Positions 1-8,108 of a stretch of DNA of 64,000 nucleotides are shown here, in pieces. The notes below the pieces were generated by a model that did not search any database, had not been told where the DNA came from, and saw nothing but the letters and a program-made list of their open reading frames with translations. Every line of letters begins with the position of its first letter. Within the stretch, counting starts at the first letter, position 1. Source of the DNA: an uncultured Eubacteriales bacterium (lineage in GTDB: Bacteria; Bacillota; Clostridia; Christensenellales; Aristaeellaceae); the NCBI GenBank assembly GCA_902761755.1, contig CACWLP010000001.1, positions 96,690-160,689 of the forward strand. The letters are read 5' to 3'. The position numbers and the translations under genes are program-made.

Positions 1-22
1 GGCCTGGCTGCCGGGTCATCAT
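1..22 (-). CDS. Start of a truncated gene
   Basis: Only the first codons of a minus-strand gene are inside the window. An ATG at 22 follows a GGAGG with 8-base spacing, just downstream of the trmL stop codon. It would be the next gene of the trmL operon. The few residues visible (MMTRQP) identify nothing. Confidence 0.4.
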
Positions 23-37
23 CCTTCATTCCTCCGA

Positions 38-553
38 TCAAACGTAATCCATCCAGGGCGCGCTTTCGTCCTGCCGGCCGGTGAGGGCGCCTTCCGCGCT
101 CAGCCCCGGGAACCCCTGCTGCCGCAGGGCCTCGTAGAGCACCACGGCCACGGAATTGGCCAGGTTCAGGCTGCGGGCGTCGGGGCGCATGGGGATGCGC
201 ACGCACCGATCGTACACCCGGGACAGCAGCGATTCCGGCAGTCCCTTCGTTTCGCACCCGAACACCAGGAAATCCTCGGGCCCGTAGCGCGCCTCGGTAT
301 ACGCCCGGGGCGCCTTGGTGCTGGCGAAATGATACGCCGCATCCGGGTATTTCCGCATCAGCGCTTCAAAATCCGGCAGCACGGAAATATCCACCATGGA
401 AAAATAGTCCAGCCCCGCCCGCTTCATGTATTTGTCCGACAGGGAAAAGCCCAGGGGCTCGATGAGGATCAGATCCGTCCGCGTGGCGGCGCAGGTGCGG
501 GCGATGTTCCCCGTGTTCTGGGGGATCTCCGGCGCATATAAAACGACGTGCAT
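38..553 (-). CDS. trmL: tRNA (cytidine(34)-2'-O)-methyltransferase TrmL
   Basis: This is a SPOUT-class methyltransferase that 2'-O-methylates the wobble nucleotide (C34 or cmnm5U34) of leucine tRNAs using SAM in the cytoplasm. The 171-residue length is close to the family's 150-170. The N-terminal APEIPQNTGNIARTCAAT motif, the central FGCETKGLP loop and the C-terminal IPMRPDARSLNLANSVAVV motif form the knotted SAM site typical of TrmL. The ATG is preceded by AAAGGA. It lies 12 bases after the orphan UxaB-like gene on the same strand, so the two are probably co-transcribed. Assignment to TrmL rather than another SpoU member rests on the short length and the absence of an RNA-binding N-domain. 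Confidence 0.93.
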   Translation of the reverse strand: MHVVLYAPEIPQNTGNIARTCAATRTDLILIEPLGFSLSDKYMKRAGLDYFSMVDISVLPDFEALMRKYPDAAYHFASTKAPRAYTEARYGPEDFLVFGCETKGLPESLLSRVYDRCVRIPMRPDARSLNLANSVAVVLYEALRQQGFPGLSAEGALTGRQDESAPWMDYV

Positions 554-565
554 GCCTGTTTCCTT

Positions 566-1231
566 TCAGCTTTCCCGTTTGCTTTCCTGCCAGGCCCTCT
601 CCAGCGCGGCGCGCAGGCCCAGCAGCTGGATATCCTGCAGCTGGCTCCCGATCCTCTCCTCCAGCCCGGGCACCTCACGCAGATCCTCTTCCCAGATGGC
701 CCGGTCGCTGAGCACGGCGTAGGAAAGCGTTTCCGGGGGCATATCGCAGCTGAGGCGGGAGAAGGAATACAGCGCCTCGCCGTCGTCTGAAAGGGGCACT
801 TCCTCCCCGTCCGACAGGCAGGCGTACCGGCCGTCCTCCGTCCGCCGGGCCCCGGCATACAGCATGATCAGCGCCGAAAGGCCCATGCACAGGCAGGCGG
901 GCGTTTTCCCCTCCCGTTCCCCATAGGCCCGGATCAGGGGCAGCGCCTGCTTTTCCCATCCCGCCACGGCGCTGCGCAATACCAGCGCCAGGGGCTGCTC
1001 CACCGCGGGGGATTCCATCTCCGCGCAGACGGCCATGGCCACGGGATCCAGCGCCTCCCGGCTGCGGCCCATGGAGGGCATGATCTCGTGCAGCAGGGCA
1101 TGGCCGAGGAAAACGCGCATCTCCCCGTCCTTCATGCAGGCCCGCACCGTTTTCATGCCCAGCAGCGCGCCCGGCCCCGCCAGGGTGGAAAGCAGCGCGC
1201 CCTGCATCCGCGCCCGGTCCTCATTCGCCAT
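566..1231 (-). CDS. Orphan C-terminal domain of tagaturonate reductase/mannitol dehydrogenase type
   Basis: The 221 residues match only the C-terminal helical domain of UxaB-like tagaturonate or fructuronate reductases. Landmarks are GMKTVRACMKDGEMRVFL followed by HEIMPSM (family: G-DTV-EAM-D then EEIIP), GLSALIMLYAG, and IWEEDLREVPGLEE near the end. The NAD-binding Rossmann half is absent. It is not an obvious broken gene: the ATG has an AGAAGGA ribosome site and a promoter upstream. Where active enzymes carry an NGAH catalytic motif, this protein reads QGALL, so the catalytic Asn and His appear replaced. Dehydrogenase activity is therefore unlikely. It could be a repurposed or decaying domain. 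It sits directly upstream of trmL in one transcript and diverges from pgsA. Confidence 0.6.
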   Translation of the reverse strand: MANEDRARMQGALLSTLAGPGALLGMKTVRACMKDGEMRVFLGHALLHEIMPSMGRSREALDPVAMAVCAEMESPAVEQPLALVLRSAVAGWEKQALPLIRAYGEREGKTPACLCMGLSALIMLYAGARRTEDGRYACLSDGEEVPLSDDGEALYSFSRLSCDMPPETLSYAVLSDRAIWEEDLREVPGLEERIGSQLQDIQLLGLRAALERAWQESKRES

Positions 1232-1254
1232 GTTTCATTCCTTCTTTCCCGTAT

Positions 1255-1283
1255 ATTTTACCAAAGAATCCCGCCGCTGTAAA
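1255..1283 (-). promoter_or_regulatory. Sigma-A promoter for the UxaB-like/trmL operon
   Basis: On the minus strand TTTACA (1278-1283) and TAAAAT (1255-1260) are separated by 17 bases. The position fits the gene starting at 1231. It diverges from the pgsA promoter. Confidence 0.6.
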
Positions 1284-1294
1284 GCGATGCGGCA

Positions 1295-1323
1295 TTGTAA
1301 AGCGCGGAGAAAAATGCTATAAT
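1295..1323 (+). promoter_or_regulatory. Sigma-A promoter of pgsA
   Basis: TTGTAA (1295-1300), 17-base spacer, TATAAT (1318-1323) with a TG extension one base upstream of the -10 element. The pgsA ATG is 31 bases downstream. Confidence 0.75.
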
Positions 1324-1353
1324 ACCTGCGTGCTTACCAAGGAGGCTATCACC

Positions 1354-1944
1354 ATGACGCAAGAAAAAAAGAACGAAAAGATCCTGAACGTCCCCAACAC
1401 CCTCACCATGATCCGGGCGCTGCTGATCCCGGTCTACTGGGCGGTGTTCATGCAAGGCCACCACACCTGGGCGCTGGTGATCTTCATCGTCGCCAGCCTG
1501 ACGGACTTAGCGGACGGCTACATCGCCCGGAAATACGATCTGATCACCGATTTCGGCAAGCTGATGGACCCCTTCGCCGACAAGCTGATGGTGCTCAGCG
1601 TGATGCTTTCCCTGGCCCTGGAGGGCATGGCCCCCTGGCCCGCCCTGGCCATCATCCTGCTCAAGGAGCTGCTGATGGTGCTGGGCGGCATTATCCTGTA
1701 CAACAAGGGCGTGGTGGTATACGCCATCTGGATCGGAAAGATCGCCCAGGCCACCACGGTGGCGGGGCTGATACTGTGCTTCTTCCACGAGCAGTTCATG
1801 CAGCTGGGGGTTCCGGTGCACTGGATCGTGCTGTGGTGCGCCGTGGCGCTGACCCTCACCGCCCTGGTGATCTACGGCCGCAGCGCCATCCAGAAGTATA
1901 AAGCCGCAAGTGCTGAACAAACGGAAAACAAGACAGAAGAATAA
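1354..1944 (+). CDS. pgsA: CDP-diacylglycerol--glycerol-3-phosphate 3-phosphatidyltransferase
   Basis: This membrane enzyme makes phosphatidylglycerol phosphate from CDP-diacylglycerol and glycerol-3-phosphate, the committed step to phosphatidylglycerol and cardiolipin. The CDP-alcohol phosphotransferase signature is complete: DLADGYIARKYD, then DFGKLMDPFADK, giving the DG-AR-G-D-D pattern. Several hydrophobic helices follow, and the 196-residue length is normal. The ATG at 1354 is preceded by AAGGAGG; an in-frame GTG 24 bases upstream would place the ribosome site inside the gene and is rejected. The C-terminal tail after the last helix is short and polar. It is transcribed alone, from its own promoter to the terminator at 1960. 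Confidence 0.93.
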   Translation: MTQEKKNEKILNVPNTLTMIRALLIPVYWAVFMQGHHTWALVIFIVASLTDLADGYIARKYDLITDFGKLMDPFADKLMVLSVMLSLALEGMAPWPALAIILLKELLMVLGGIILYNKGVVVYAIWIGKIAQATTVAGLILCFFHEQFMQLGVPVHWIVLWCAVALTLTALVIYGRSAIQKYKAASAEQTENKTEE

Positions 1945-1959
1945 GACGCGTAAAAATAT

Positions 1960-1996
1960 AAAACAGCTCTCCCATTATAAGGAAAGCTGTTTTTTG
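1960..1996 (+). terminator. Intrinsic terminator after pgsA
   Basis: AAACAGCT (1961-1968) pairs with AGCTGTTT (1985-1992) and runs into a T-tract. Confidence 0.75.
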
Positions 1997-2036
1997 TGCC
2001 CTCACAAAAAGCCAGAGAAAGAAACAAGAAACGTTC

Positions 2037-2160
2037 ATCTGTCATCTTGAGCGGAGTGGAGCGAGAGCGGAACGGAGTCGAAAGATCTGTACGTTGGCTG
2101 AACGATTCACTCTTATAGCGAAGCGCCAGTGAAGAATCTCCCCCCCGTTTTTTCATTCAT
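2037..2160. repeat. Intergenic GAGCGGAG-type repeat, no gene
   Basis: The stretch contains GTCATCTTGAGCGGAGTGG, GGAGTCGAAAGATCTGT and a partly inverted GAAGAATCTCCCCCC. It resembles the short TCATCCTGAGCGGAGCGAAG...GATCT elements that recur in intergenic regions of many gut Clostridia (from memory, not searched). It marks the boundary between the GC-rich core and the AT-rich island. No coding signal is seen from 1997 to 2237. Confidence 0.5.
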
Positions 2161-2237
2161 GCTTTTAGGTGAGAATGAGCATTAGAAGGATAGACTTTTT
2201 TATTTATTTTATCGCTTGAATTATTTTTCCACATATT

Positions 2238-3131
2238 TCAGGCGTTAATGAGTTCGTGAATCAATGCGCTATCTGGATAATTCCTGATTAGCCAATCAGG
2301 CATAAGAGTCCCATCGTTTTTCATATAAGCCCGAATCTGAATCATAGGCACAAGATCAACAATCTTAAAAACTTTAAACATTTTCATTGCTTCTGCATGC
2401 TGAATTTTTGATTCTTCCATGATGCTATATATATTTTTCCCTTTACACCCATCTTGTTCTTCTGCTGTTTCGACAACCTGCAAAACGCTATCTCCCAATT
2501 TGATCTGCTGGATAAGTGAAGCTATGTCCTTCTGTGTATCGGCATCATTATCTGCCAGTTTGACACCAATCGAATCCCAGTTTCTTTTGAAATGTCCAAG
2601 AAGCACCAATTCCATTACTCTGCATAATAAATCTTCTATTTTCCCATTGCCCCGCTCATCTTCATAGTTTTTTATCAAACAAGCCGTGATTCCATAAGAC
2701 AATTGACGTATTATTTCTTCAATGCCGGGCTGTGATATAATCGCCATTTTGATGCTTGAAGGAAAAGCAGAACGATTTAAACAAAGTGCTTTCGCAAAAG
2801 GATCCCAGGAAATATTCACACTCCCATCTTCAAAATTCAAATTGTGCCGCTCATAAAAACGATTTATCTCTTCGGCTATCACTGAAAAACAGAGAGCTTC
2901 CTCAACACTTACTCCTTCATGGGACGGATAACCCGAAAAAGTGAATTTGACACCGTGCTCTGGCAGATCTGTTGGGATTTCATACGTTGGGTAGAAGCCT
3001 TTTGCATGGTCTTCTTCGATTTGTTTTTTCATGCCTTCATATGCATCAAATTCTTCTGGTGTCAATATCTTCGGCCTGGTGTCAGATATGGCGTATCCAA
3101 GCAAATCACGCCAAACTTTTTCTCTCAGCAT
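2238..3131 (-). CDS. Hypothetical protein, partner of the PD-(D/E)XK gene
   Basis: The 297-residue soluble protein was not recognised. It has no signal peptide or membrane helix, and is mixed alpha/beta with many charged residues. The ATG follows GAGGAGG by 11 bases. It is the downstream gene of a two-gene unit with the nuclease-like protein (79 bases apart), and both are much richer in A and T than the flanking genes, which suggests joint horizontal acquisition. By position it could be an accessory or specificity protein of the nuclease, but nothing in the sequence shows this. Confidence 0.6.
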   Translation of the reverse strand: MLREKVWRDLLGYAISDTRPKILTPEEFDAYEGMKKQIEEDHAKGFYPTYEIPTDLPEHGVKFTFSGYPSHEGVSVEEALCFSVIAEEINRFYERHNLNFEDGSVNISWDPFAKALCLNRSAFPSSIKMAIISQPGIEEIIRQLSYGITACLIKNYEDERGNGKIEDLLCRVMELVLLGHFKRNWDSIGVKLADNDADTQKDIASLIQQIKLGDSVLQVVETAEEQDGCKGKNIYSIMEESKIQHAEAMKMFKVFKIVDLVPMIQIRAYMKNDGTLMPDWLIRNYPDSALIHELINA

Positions 3132-3210
3132 TCCCGTGACATCCTCCTCTTTTAGTTCCCCTTTTCACAAACAATAATCATCAAATATGTATCTAAAGAG
3201 CGTGTGTCCG

Positions 3211-4455
3211 TCATTCATGGGTAAATATTTTTTTCAGTTTTTCTTCAAATTTTACTATTTCTTCGAAACACTTATCTAATTGACTAAAGATTTTCGCTTC
3301 ATCTAATTCCTCGTCGATTTTGACGTGTTTCGTCGAATAATGCGTACGCCATTGCCAGTTTTCCTTTTGTTGGCGTGAAGGATAATGCTCATTGATTTTT
3401 TCGCATATCACGCGAAGATTATCCGGAATATCTTTTGAGCTTAACGCAAATTGAATGCACGCTTCACTTCCTGCATTAAGATTTCTAATCTCATAAAAAT
3501 AATAATTTGATGTGCCCCATCCGCTCTGTGCATTTTGAGCATCCGGTATAATTTCAGTCATTGTCTTCGTCTTAAAACGAATATAGGTGTTATTTGATTT
3601 GTCCGGTACGTATTCGATTGTTCCTTCCTCTGATTTTTGAACAGCCCAGGCACGAAGAATATCGGCAACCATGGTGAATTTGTTTGGTCTGTTCTCAAAA
3701 ATCAGATCTAACGCTTTCTGGTGCTTTGCATAAATCTCCGCACAGATCTTTTTCAGCTTATCGTCGCCCACAATATCCCTCCTAATCGTATCAAGATAAT
3801 TGGTTACCAATAGCTCTGACTCAGGCAATAGCTTCGTCCGCCTTTTTGCTTTTTCCACAATATAAAGAATTTCCTGATAGCCTATGGAAGTCCAATTGTT
3901 CGGATCGCTGGATTCATAACCATCTGGCGACAAATAAATCAACATTTTCTTATAATCTGGATAAGCTTCCTCCAGTTGGTGTTGGTATCGTTTAAGCTGA
4001 TTATCGTGTTCCCCGGAATCTATTTTATTTTCAATGCATAGTACAAACTTTCTTAGATCGGATACGGCAAGAATATCTATATGATGCCATTCCCGATAAA
4101 CAGTAAAATCTCCGCAATCCATCAGCAGATTTTCGAAAACTTCATCGTCAGTTCCGGTTGTAGCAAGCTGGATAATCCCCCTGAGTATGCTGTCTCCAAG
4201 TCCATGATTCTCATTTGGATTCAGTAACCAGGCAAGCATATTACTATGACGGATTTCAACACGTGAAATTTTTAGAATATCAAAGAGATTAAATTTTCGC
4301 GTCCATTCTGCCAACGGATCAAGACATTCAATGTCCAGAAGGAATTCTTTTAATGCCTTCATATTATCTTTCTCTGGGTTCGTTTTATCATTATTATCTT
4401 TAGAACCATCGTCTAAAGATTGATTGGATTGTATTTGAGAATCCTTAATGCCCAT
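3211..4455 (-). CDS. PD-(D/E)XK nuclease superfamily protein (PDDEXK_4 type)
   Basis: A nuclease-like protein of 414 residues. The N-terminal segment VEIRHSNMLAWLLNPNENHG (about residues 66-85) is the conserved opening of the PDDEXK_4 family. The core follows: HIDILAV (Asp about 127), FVLCIENKI (Glu 142 and Lys 144, the E-x-K pair) and DNQLKRYQ (Gln about 153), so the catalytic set looks intact. The C-terminal half is unassigned. The start is the ATG at 4455 behind GGAAGGAGAGG; an in-frame ATG ten codons upstream lacks a ribosome site. It is AT-rich and has its own promoter. Family members are often linked to phage defence or restriction, but a role here is inference. Confidence 0.75.
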   Translation of the reverse strand: MGIKDSQIQSNQSLDDGSKDNNDKTNPEKDNMKALKEFLLDIECLDPLAEWTRKFNLFDILKISRVEIRHSNMLAWLLNPNENHGLGDSILRGIIQLATTGTDDEVFENLLMDCGDFTVYREWHHIDILAVSDLRKFVLCIENKIDSGEHDNQLKRYQHQLEEAYPDYKKMLIYLSPDGYESSDPNNWTSIGYQEILYIVEKAKRRTKLLPESELLVTNYLDTIRRDIVGDDKLKKICAEIYAKHQKALDLIFENRPNKFTMVADILRAWAVQKSEEGTIEYVPDKSNNTYIRFKTKTMTEIIPDAQNAQSGWGTSNYYFYEIRNLNAGSEACIQFALSSKDIPDNLRVICEKINEHYPSRQQKENWQWRTHYSTKHVKIDEELDEAKIFSQLDKCFEEIVKFEEKLKKIFTHE

Positions 4456-4499
4456 AACCACCTCTCCTTCCTTGTTTTGGTGCATTATTATCTATTCGA

Positions 4500-4527
4500 A
4501 TTATAACATATATATCTGATTTCACAA
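4500..4527 (-). promoter_or_regulatory. Promoter of the nuclease island
   Basis: TTGTGA (4522-4527) and TATAAT (4500-4505) on the minus strand are 16 bases apart, with a TG extension before the -10. Confidence 0.65.
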
Positions 4528-4590
4528 GCAAATATAAGCATAAAGGGTACAAATACCGGCCAGTTAGTGTCGGATCGTTTTCAAAAATGC

Positions 4591-5460
4591 TTACAGCAGC
4601 GCCTCGATCTCCGCCGGGGTGAATGAAAACTCGGGCACGTCGAAGGAAGGCTCCGCCAGCAGGGAGGGCGGGAAGAAAAATACGATCTTCCCTTCCGCCG
4701 ACACATAGAAATCCCGGCTCGGGATGAAGTCGATCTCGTAATCGTCCCGGTCCGCGTCGGCCCGGACGGCGCCCGCGGATTGCAGCTTCTCAAATTCCGC
4801 GTACAGCACCGGCAGCAGCGCCTCCTCCATTTCGTCGGAGGAGCCGTTCACCAGCCCGGGGAAATCCGGCAGATCCGCCGCCGTGATGCCCTCCAGCTTT
4901 TCCGGGTCCGCCCCGGCCAGGATCAGCGCCGCGCCCCGAAGGGTCATCACGTCCCCGGCGGTATCGCCGGATACGTTGAAGGTCTGCGCCTCCAGCTGCA
5001 GGGACGGGGGCCGCTCCCCCCGGGTCTGCCGCTGGCGCTGCAGGATGCTCAGCAGCCGTTCGGTGTTGCACAGGACGGAAAAATCATGCTCCACTTCGTT
5101 ATGCCCGTCGAATTGCATGTCCGGGGACGCGGCAAACATGGGCAGGGCGATGTCCTTCGTTTCCCCCAGCGCCATCTGGTAGGTATCGTTGATCAGCGCC
5201 GCGGTGTAGGTGTCCCCTTCCACGGCCGGATAGGCGTACGTGAAATGATACGTCCAGTTTTTTTCGTCGGGATAATAGGCTTCCCCCGCCAGGCGTTTGA
5301 CCGTGAAATATCCCTGATCGGCCACCGTTTCCTGCGTCCTGCGGGATGCGGAGGCGGCTTCTTCCCCTCCGCCGCCCGGCCGGTACAGCAGCGCGAATGC
5401 CAGCGCCGCCAGTGCCAGCGCGCCCGCCGCCAGGCAGTAGAGCTTTTTCTTCTTATCCAT
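4591..5460 (-). CDS. Membrane-anchored DUF3298-like protein
   Basis: The 289-residue protein has an N-terminal membrane anchor (residues about 6-25) and an extracytoplasmic body. The C-terminal stretch FYVSAEGKIVFFFPPSLLAE followed by DVPEF resembles DUF3298, the domain found in RsiV-type and peptidoglycan-associated proteins. No catalytic motif is visible. The start is the ATG at 5460, whose first bases overlap the stop of the preceding lipoprotein by 8 bases; GGGAG lies 8 bases upstream. Translational coupling with the gene at 5453-6484 suggests they act together at the cell surface. The function is unknown. Confidence 0.65.
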   Translation of the reverse strand: MDKKKKLYCLAAGALALAALAFALLYRPGGGGEEAASASRRTQETVADQGYFTVKRLAGEAYYPDEKNWTYHFTYAYPAVEGDTYTAALINDTYQMALGETKDIALPMFAASPDMQFDGHNEVEHDFSVLCNTERLLSILQRQRQTRGERPPSLQLEAQTFNVSGDTAGDVMTLRGAALILAGADPEKLEGITAADLPDFPGLVNGSSDEMEEALLPVLYAEFEKLQSAGAVRADADRDDYEIDFIPSRDFYVSAEGKIVFFFPPSLLAEPSFDVPEFSFTPAEIEALL

Positions 5461-6484
5461 TGGCAAGCTCCCACACGATAAAGGAATTGCGGATCAGCTC
5501 CGCATAGAAGGCGTATTCCGCCTGGCGCTCCGCGGGGAAACGCAATGTCAGGGCGTAGAGGCTGCCCGTATCTTCGGCCAGCACGGTCAGATGGTATTCC
5601 CCTTCCCCCAGGGCTTCCATGCAGCTGAACGCCCGGTCCGCGGCGATCCGGCAGCCGGGATGGGCCTGTTCAAAGGCCTTTTCCGCTTCGTCGAAGGACA
5701 TGTCCGCCAGGCCCCGCCGGATCTGCACCGCCGCGCTCCCGTCCGCGCTGCGCCATTCGCCCGCGTTTTCCCCGGGCAGCAGAAATTCCGGCAGCCGCAG
5801 GGAATACCCCGCCGCCTCGTCCGTTTCTTCCCGCCACAGGGCGGAGCAGCCGCTTTCGTACCGCGGCGTCAGCACGATGCCGTTCACCGTGTATCCGAAT
5901 TCCGCCTCCGCGTTTTTCCGCAGGGATACCTCCGCCCCCCGCAGCCAGAGCACCGCGTCCTCCGGCAGCAGAGAAATCTCCCCGCCGTCCTCCAGCGTCA
6001 CGTCGCTCATATAAAAATCGCAGTCCACGGTCACGTCCGCCCCGTCATCCTCCACGGCGTAGAGATACGCGCCGCAGGCGCCGGACGCATCCGGCGAAAG
6101 GGCGATCCCGTCCCGCTGAAACAGCATGCCCGCCGCGGCGGGGGCTTCCCCGGGGGCATAAGCCCCGGCGGTGAACAGCTGGCGGTACAGCGTTTCCGCC
6201 TCCGCCCAGGTGAGGAATGTGGTGGGCCGGCACTTCAGCGCCGCGGCGGCCAGCATCCGCTCGCCCAGCGCCGGCGCGGGGGCCGCTCCTTCCGGGAGCA
6301 CGCATCCCGTTTCTTCGGCATCCGCCAGGGCGGCGGCCAGGATGTCCAGGATCGTCTGCAGCCCTTCGTCCGGATCAAAAGCCATGGCCTGCGCCTCCCT
6401 CTGGGGGGCGGAAAAGGCCGCGGGGGCGCAGCCCGCCGCCAGCAGCAGGATCAAAAGGAACGCCGTCAGCTTTCGTATGCGCAT
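5453..6484 (-). CDS. Putative secreted lipoprotein of unknown function
   Basis: The 343-residue protein starts with a lipoprotein signal: a basic MRIRK, a hydrophobic stretch and the lipobox LLAAGC, with Cys 19 as the lipidation site. The body is acidic and has no recognised domain. A late segment (YSLRLPEFL, then YHLTVLAEDTGSLYALTLRF) looks like a small beta-rich fold. It follows the CBS-domain gene by 7 bases and overlaps the next gene by 8, so 7853-4591 is probably one operon. Confidence 0.7.
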   Translation of the reverse strand: MRIRKLTAFLLILLLAAGCAPAAFSAPQREAQAMAFDPDEGLQTILDILAAALADAEETGCVLPEGAAPAPALGERMLAAAALKCRPTTFLTWAEAETLYRQLFTAGAYAPGEAPAAAGMLFQRDGIALSPDASGACGAYLYAVEDDGADVTVDCDFYMSDVTLEDGGEISLLPEDAVLWLRGAEVSLRKNAEAEFGYTVNGIVLTPRYESGCSALWREETDEAAGYSLRLPEFLLPGENAGEWRSADGSAAVQIRRGLADMSFDEAEKAFEQAHPGCRIAADRAFSCMEALGEGEYHLTVLAEDTGSLYALTLRFPAERQAEYAFYAELIRNSFIVWELANG

Positions 6485-6491
6485 ATCGCCG

Positions 6492-7853
6492 TTATGCCTC
6501 CTCTTTCGTTTCCGGCCCGGGGACGGCCTTTTCTGCGGCCGGCTCCAGCACCGTCACCGTGGCCCATTCCACCCGCCGGTCGATGATCTCCTCCACCCGG
6601 ATGCGCAGCCCGCAGCACTCCACCACCGGGTGGCTGCCGTCCTTGGGAATGGTCATCATCCGGCTGTAGATCAGCCCGCCCAGGGATTCGTAGCCCTGAT
6701 CCGTGGGCAGGGAAAGCCCCAGGGCCTCGTTGATCACTTCGATGAGCGTGCCGCCCGCGATGCGGTACTGGTTCTCCCCGGTTTTCTGGATCTCCGGGGG
6801 CAGGGGCGGATCGTACTCATCGTAAATATTGCCCACGATCTCCTCCAGCAGGTCCTCCATGGTAATGAGCCCGCTGGTGCCGCCGTATTCGTCCACCACG
6901 ATGGCGATGTGGGTCTTTTTCTTCTGCATGTCCCGGAACAGCACGTCCGTCCGCACGGATTCCGGCACGAAATATGCCGGGCGCAGGATCTCCCGCAGCG
7001 TCTTTTTCCCGCCGGTGGACAGGGCCAGCAGATAATCCCTCGTGTTGATGGTGCCCAGCACGTCGTCCAGGTCCTCCCCGTACACCGGGAAGCGGCTCAG
7101 CCCGCTTTCCAGGATGGTGCGCATGATCTCCCGGTTCCCGGCATCCACCTGCAGGGCGGTCACGTCGGTGCGGTGGGTCATGCAGTCGGCGGCGGTCATG
7201 TTGTTGAACTCGAAAATGTTCTCGATCATGTCCCGCTCGTTGCCCGCGATGGCGCCCTTCTCCTCGCCCATGTCCACCAGCATGCGGATCTCGTCCTCGG
7301 TGACTTCTTCTTCATTGTCGTTGGGGTCGATGCCGAAAAGCCGCAGCACGCCGTTGACCGATTTGGTCAACAGCCACACCACCGGCTTCATCGCCTTCGA
7401 TACGCCCAGGATCACCCCGCTCACCGCCCGGGCCACCTTCTCCGGCTTCTTCATGGCCACCCGCTTGGGCACCAGCTCGCCGAACACCAGGGTGAAATAG
7501 GACAGGATCAGCGTGATGAGCACCACGCACAGGGTATTGAGCGCGGCGTCCGAAAAGGCCGTAAATCCCCAGCCGCGGATCGTCCGGACCAGCGGCGCGG
7601 CAAAATTATCCGCCGCGAAGGCGCTGGCCAGGAACCCCGCCAGGGTGATGGCCACCTGGATGGTGGACAGGAAGCCCGAGGGCTCCAGCACCATTTTCAG
7701 CAGCCGTGCGGAAGCCTTATCGCCCTCCTCCGCCCGGCGGCGCAGCTTCGTTTCGCTCAGGGACACCACGGCAATCTCCGCCGCGGCAAAAAACGCGTTG
7801 ACCGCGATCAGAACCACCTGGATCAGCAGCAAACCGCCCACCGGCGTTTCCAA
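6492..7853 (-). CDS. CNNM/CorC family protein (DUF21, CBS pair, CorC_HlyC domain)
   Basis: A membrane protein of 453 residues, the usual size for the family once called hemolysin C. A DUF21 transmembrane domain fills about residues 1-190 and contains FFAAAEIAVVSLSETKLR. A CBS pair follows (about 205-330, with MTHRTDVTAL and HIAIVVDEYGGTSGLITMED), then a C-terminal CorC_HlyC domain. Related proteins are linked to Mg2+ or Co2+ efflux and homeostasis. The start is the TTG at 7853, since AAAGGAGGA lies at the right distance and the nearby ATG at 7860 is in another frame. It is probably the first gene of an operon with the two downstream surface proteins. Confidence 0.88.
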   Translation of the reverse strand: METPVGGLLLIQVVLIAVNAFFAAAEIAVVSLSETKLRRRAEEGDKASARLLKMVLEPSGFLSTIQVAITLAGFLASAFAADNFAAPLVRTIRGWGFTAFSDAALNTLCVVLITLILSYFTLVFGELVPKRVAMKKPEKVARAVSGVILGVSKAMKPVVWLLTKSVNGVLRLFGIDPNDNEEEVTEDEIRMLVDMGEEKGAIAGNERDMIENIFEFNNMTAADCMTHRTDVTALQVDAGNREIMRTILESGLSRFPVYGEDLDDVLGTINTRDYLLALSTGGKKTLREILRPAYFVPESVRTDVLFRDMQKKKTHIAIVVDEYGGTSGLITMEDLLEEIVGNIYDEYDPPLPPEIQKTGENQYRIAGGTLIEVINEALGLSLPTDQGYESLGGLIYSRMMTIPKDGSHPVVECCGLRIRVEEIIDRRVEWATVTVLEPAAEKAVPGPETKEEA

Positions 7854-7897
7854 ACGTCATTCCTCCTTTTGTCCGCGGGCATACGCCCGCATGCTCC

Positions 7898-7903
7898 AGT
7901 ATA
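7898..7903 (-). promoter_or_regulatory. Possible extended -10 element for the CBS protein operon
   Basis: TATACT on the minus strand is preceded by TGC, an extended -10. No good -35 is visible (TGGAAA is the best candidate at 17 bases). Confidence 0.4.
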
Positions 7904-7968
7904 GCATACCGCCCGCGCTTTTTCCACATAAATTTGAAAAGAATTTGTAACATTATTGTCGTAAACGA

Positions 7969-7997
7969 TTGTATCCTTCCCCCGGTTGTGGTATAAT
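7969..7997 (+). promoter_or_regulatory. Sigma-A promoter for 8109-9048
   Basis: TTGTAT (7969-7974), 17 bases, TATAAT (7992-7997) with TG extension. The transcript would have a leader of about 105 bases containing a GCCGGCTT/AAGCCGGC hairpin near 8036-8058; no riboswitch class was recognised in it. Confidence 0.65.
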
Positions 7998-8108
7998 AAC
8001 AGGGCAGCCGACGCGGCAGCGCGGTTGGCCGTCCTGCCGGCTTCCGGAGAGAAAGCCGGCCGTGCCCACGGAAGCGGGCGGGCGGATCTCAGGGTACGGG
8101 AGAAGCGG

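Noticed and set aside
8000-8108. Leader of the 8109 gene as a riboswitch or structured RNA
   Set aside because: It contains a hairpin but no conserved core of any riboswitch class, RNase P RNA, SRP RNA or tmRNA that I recognise.
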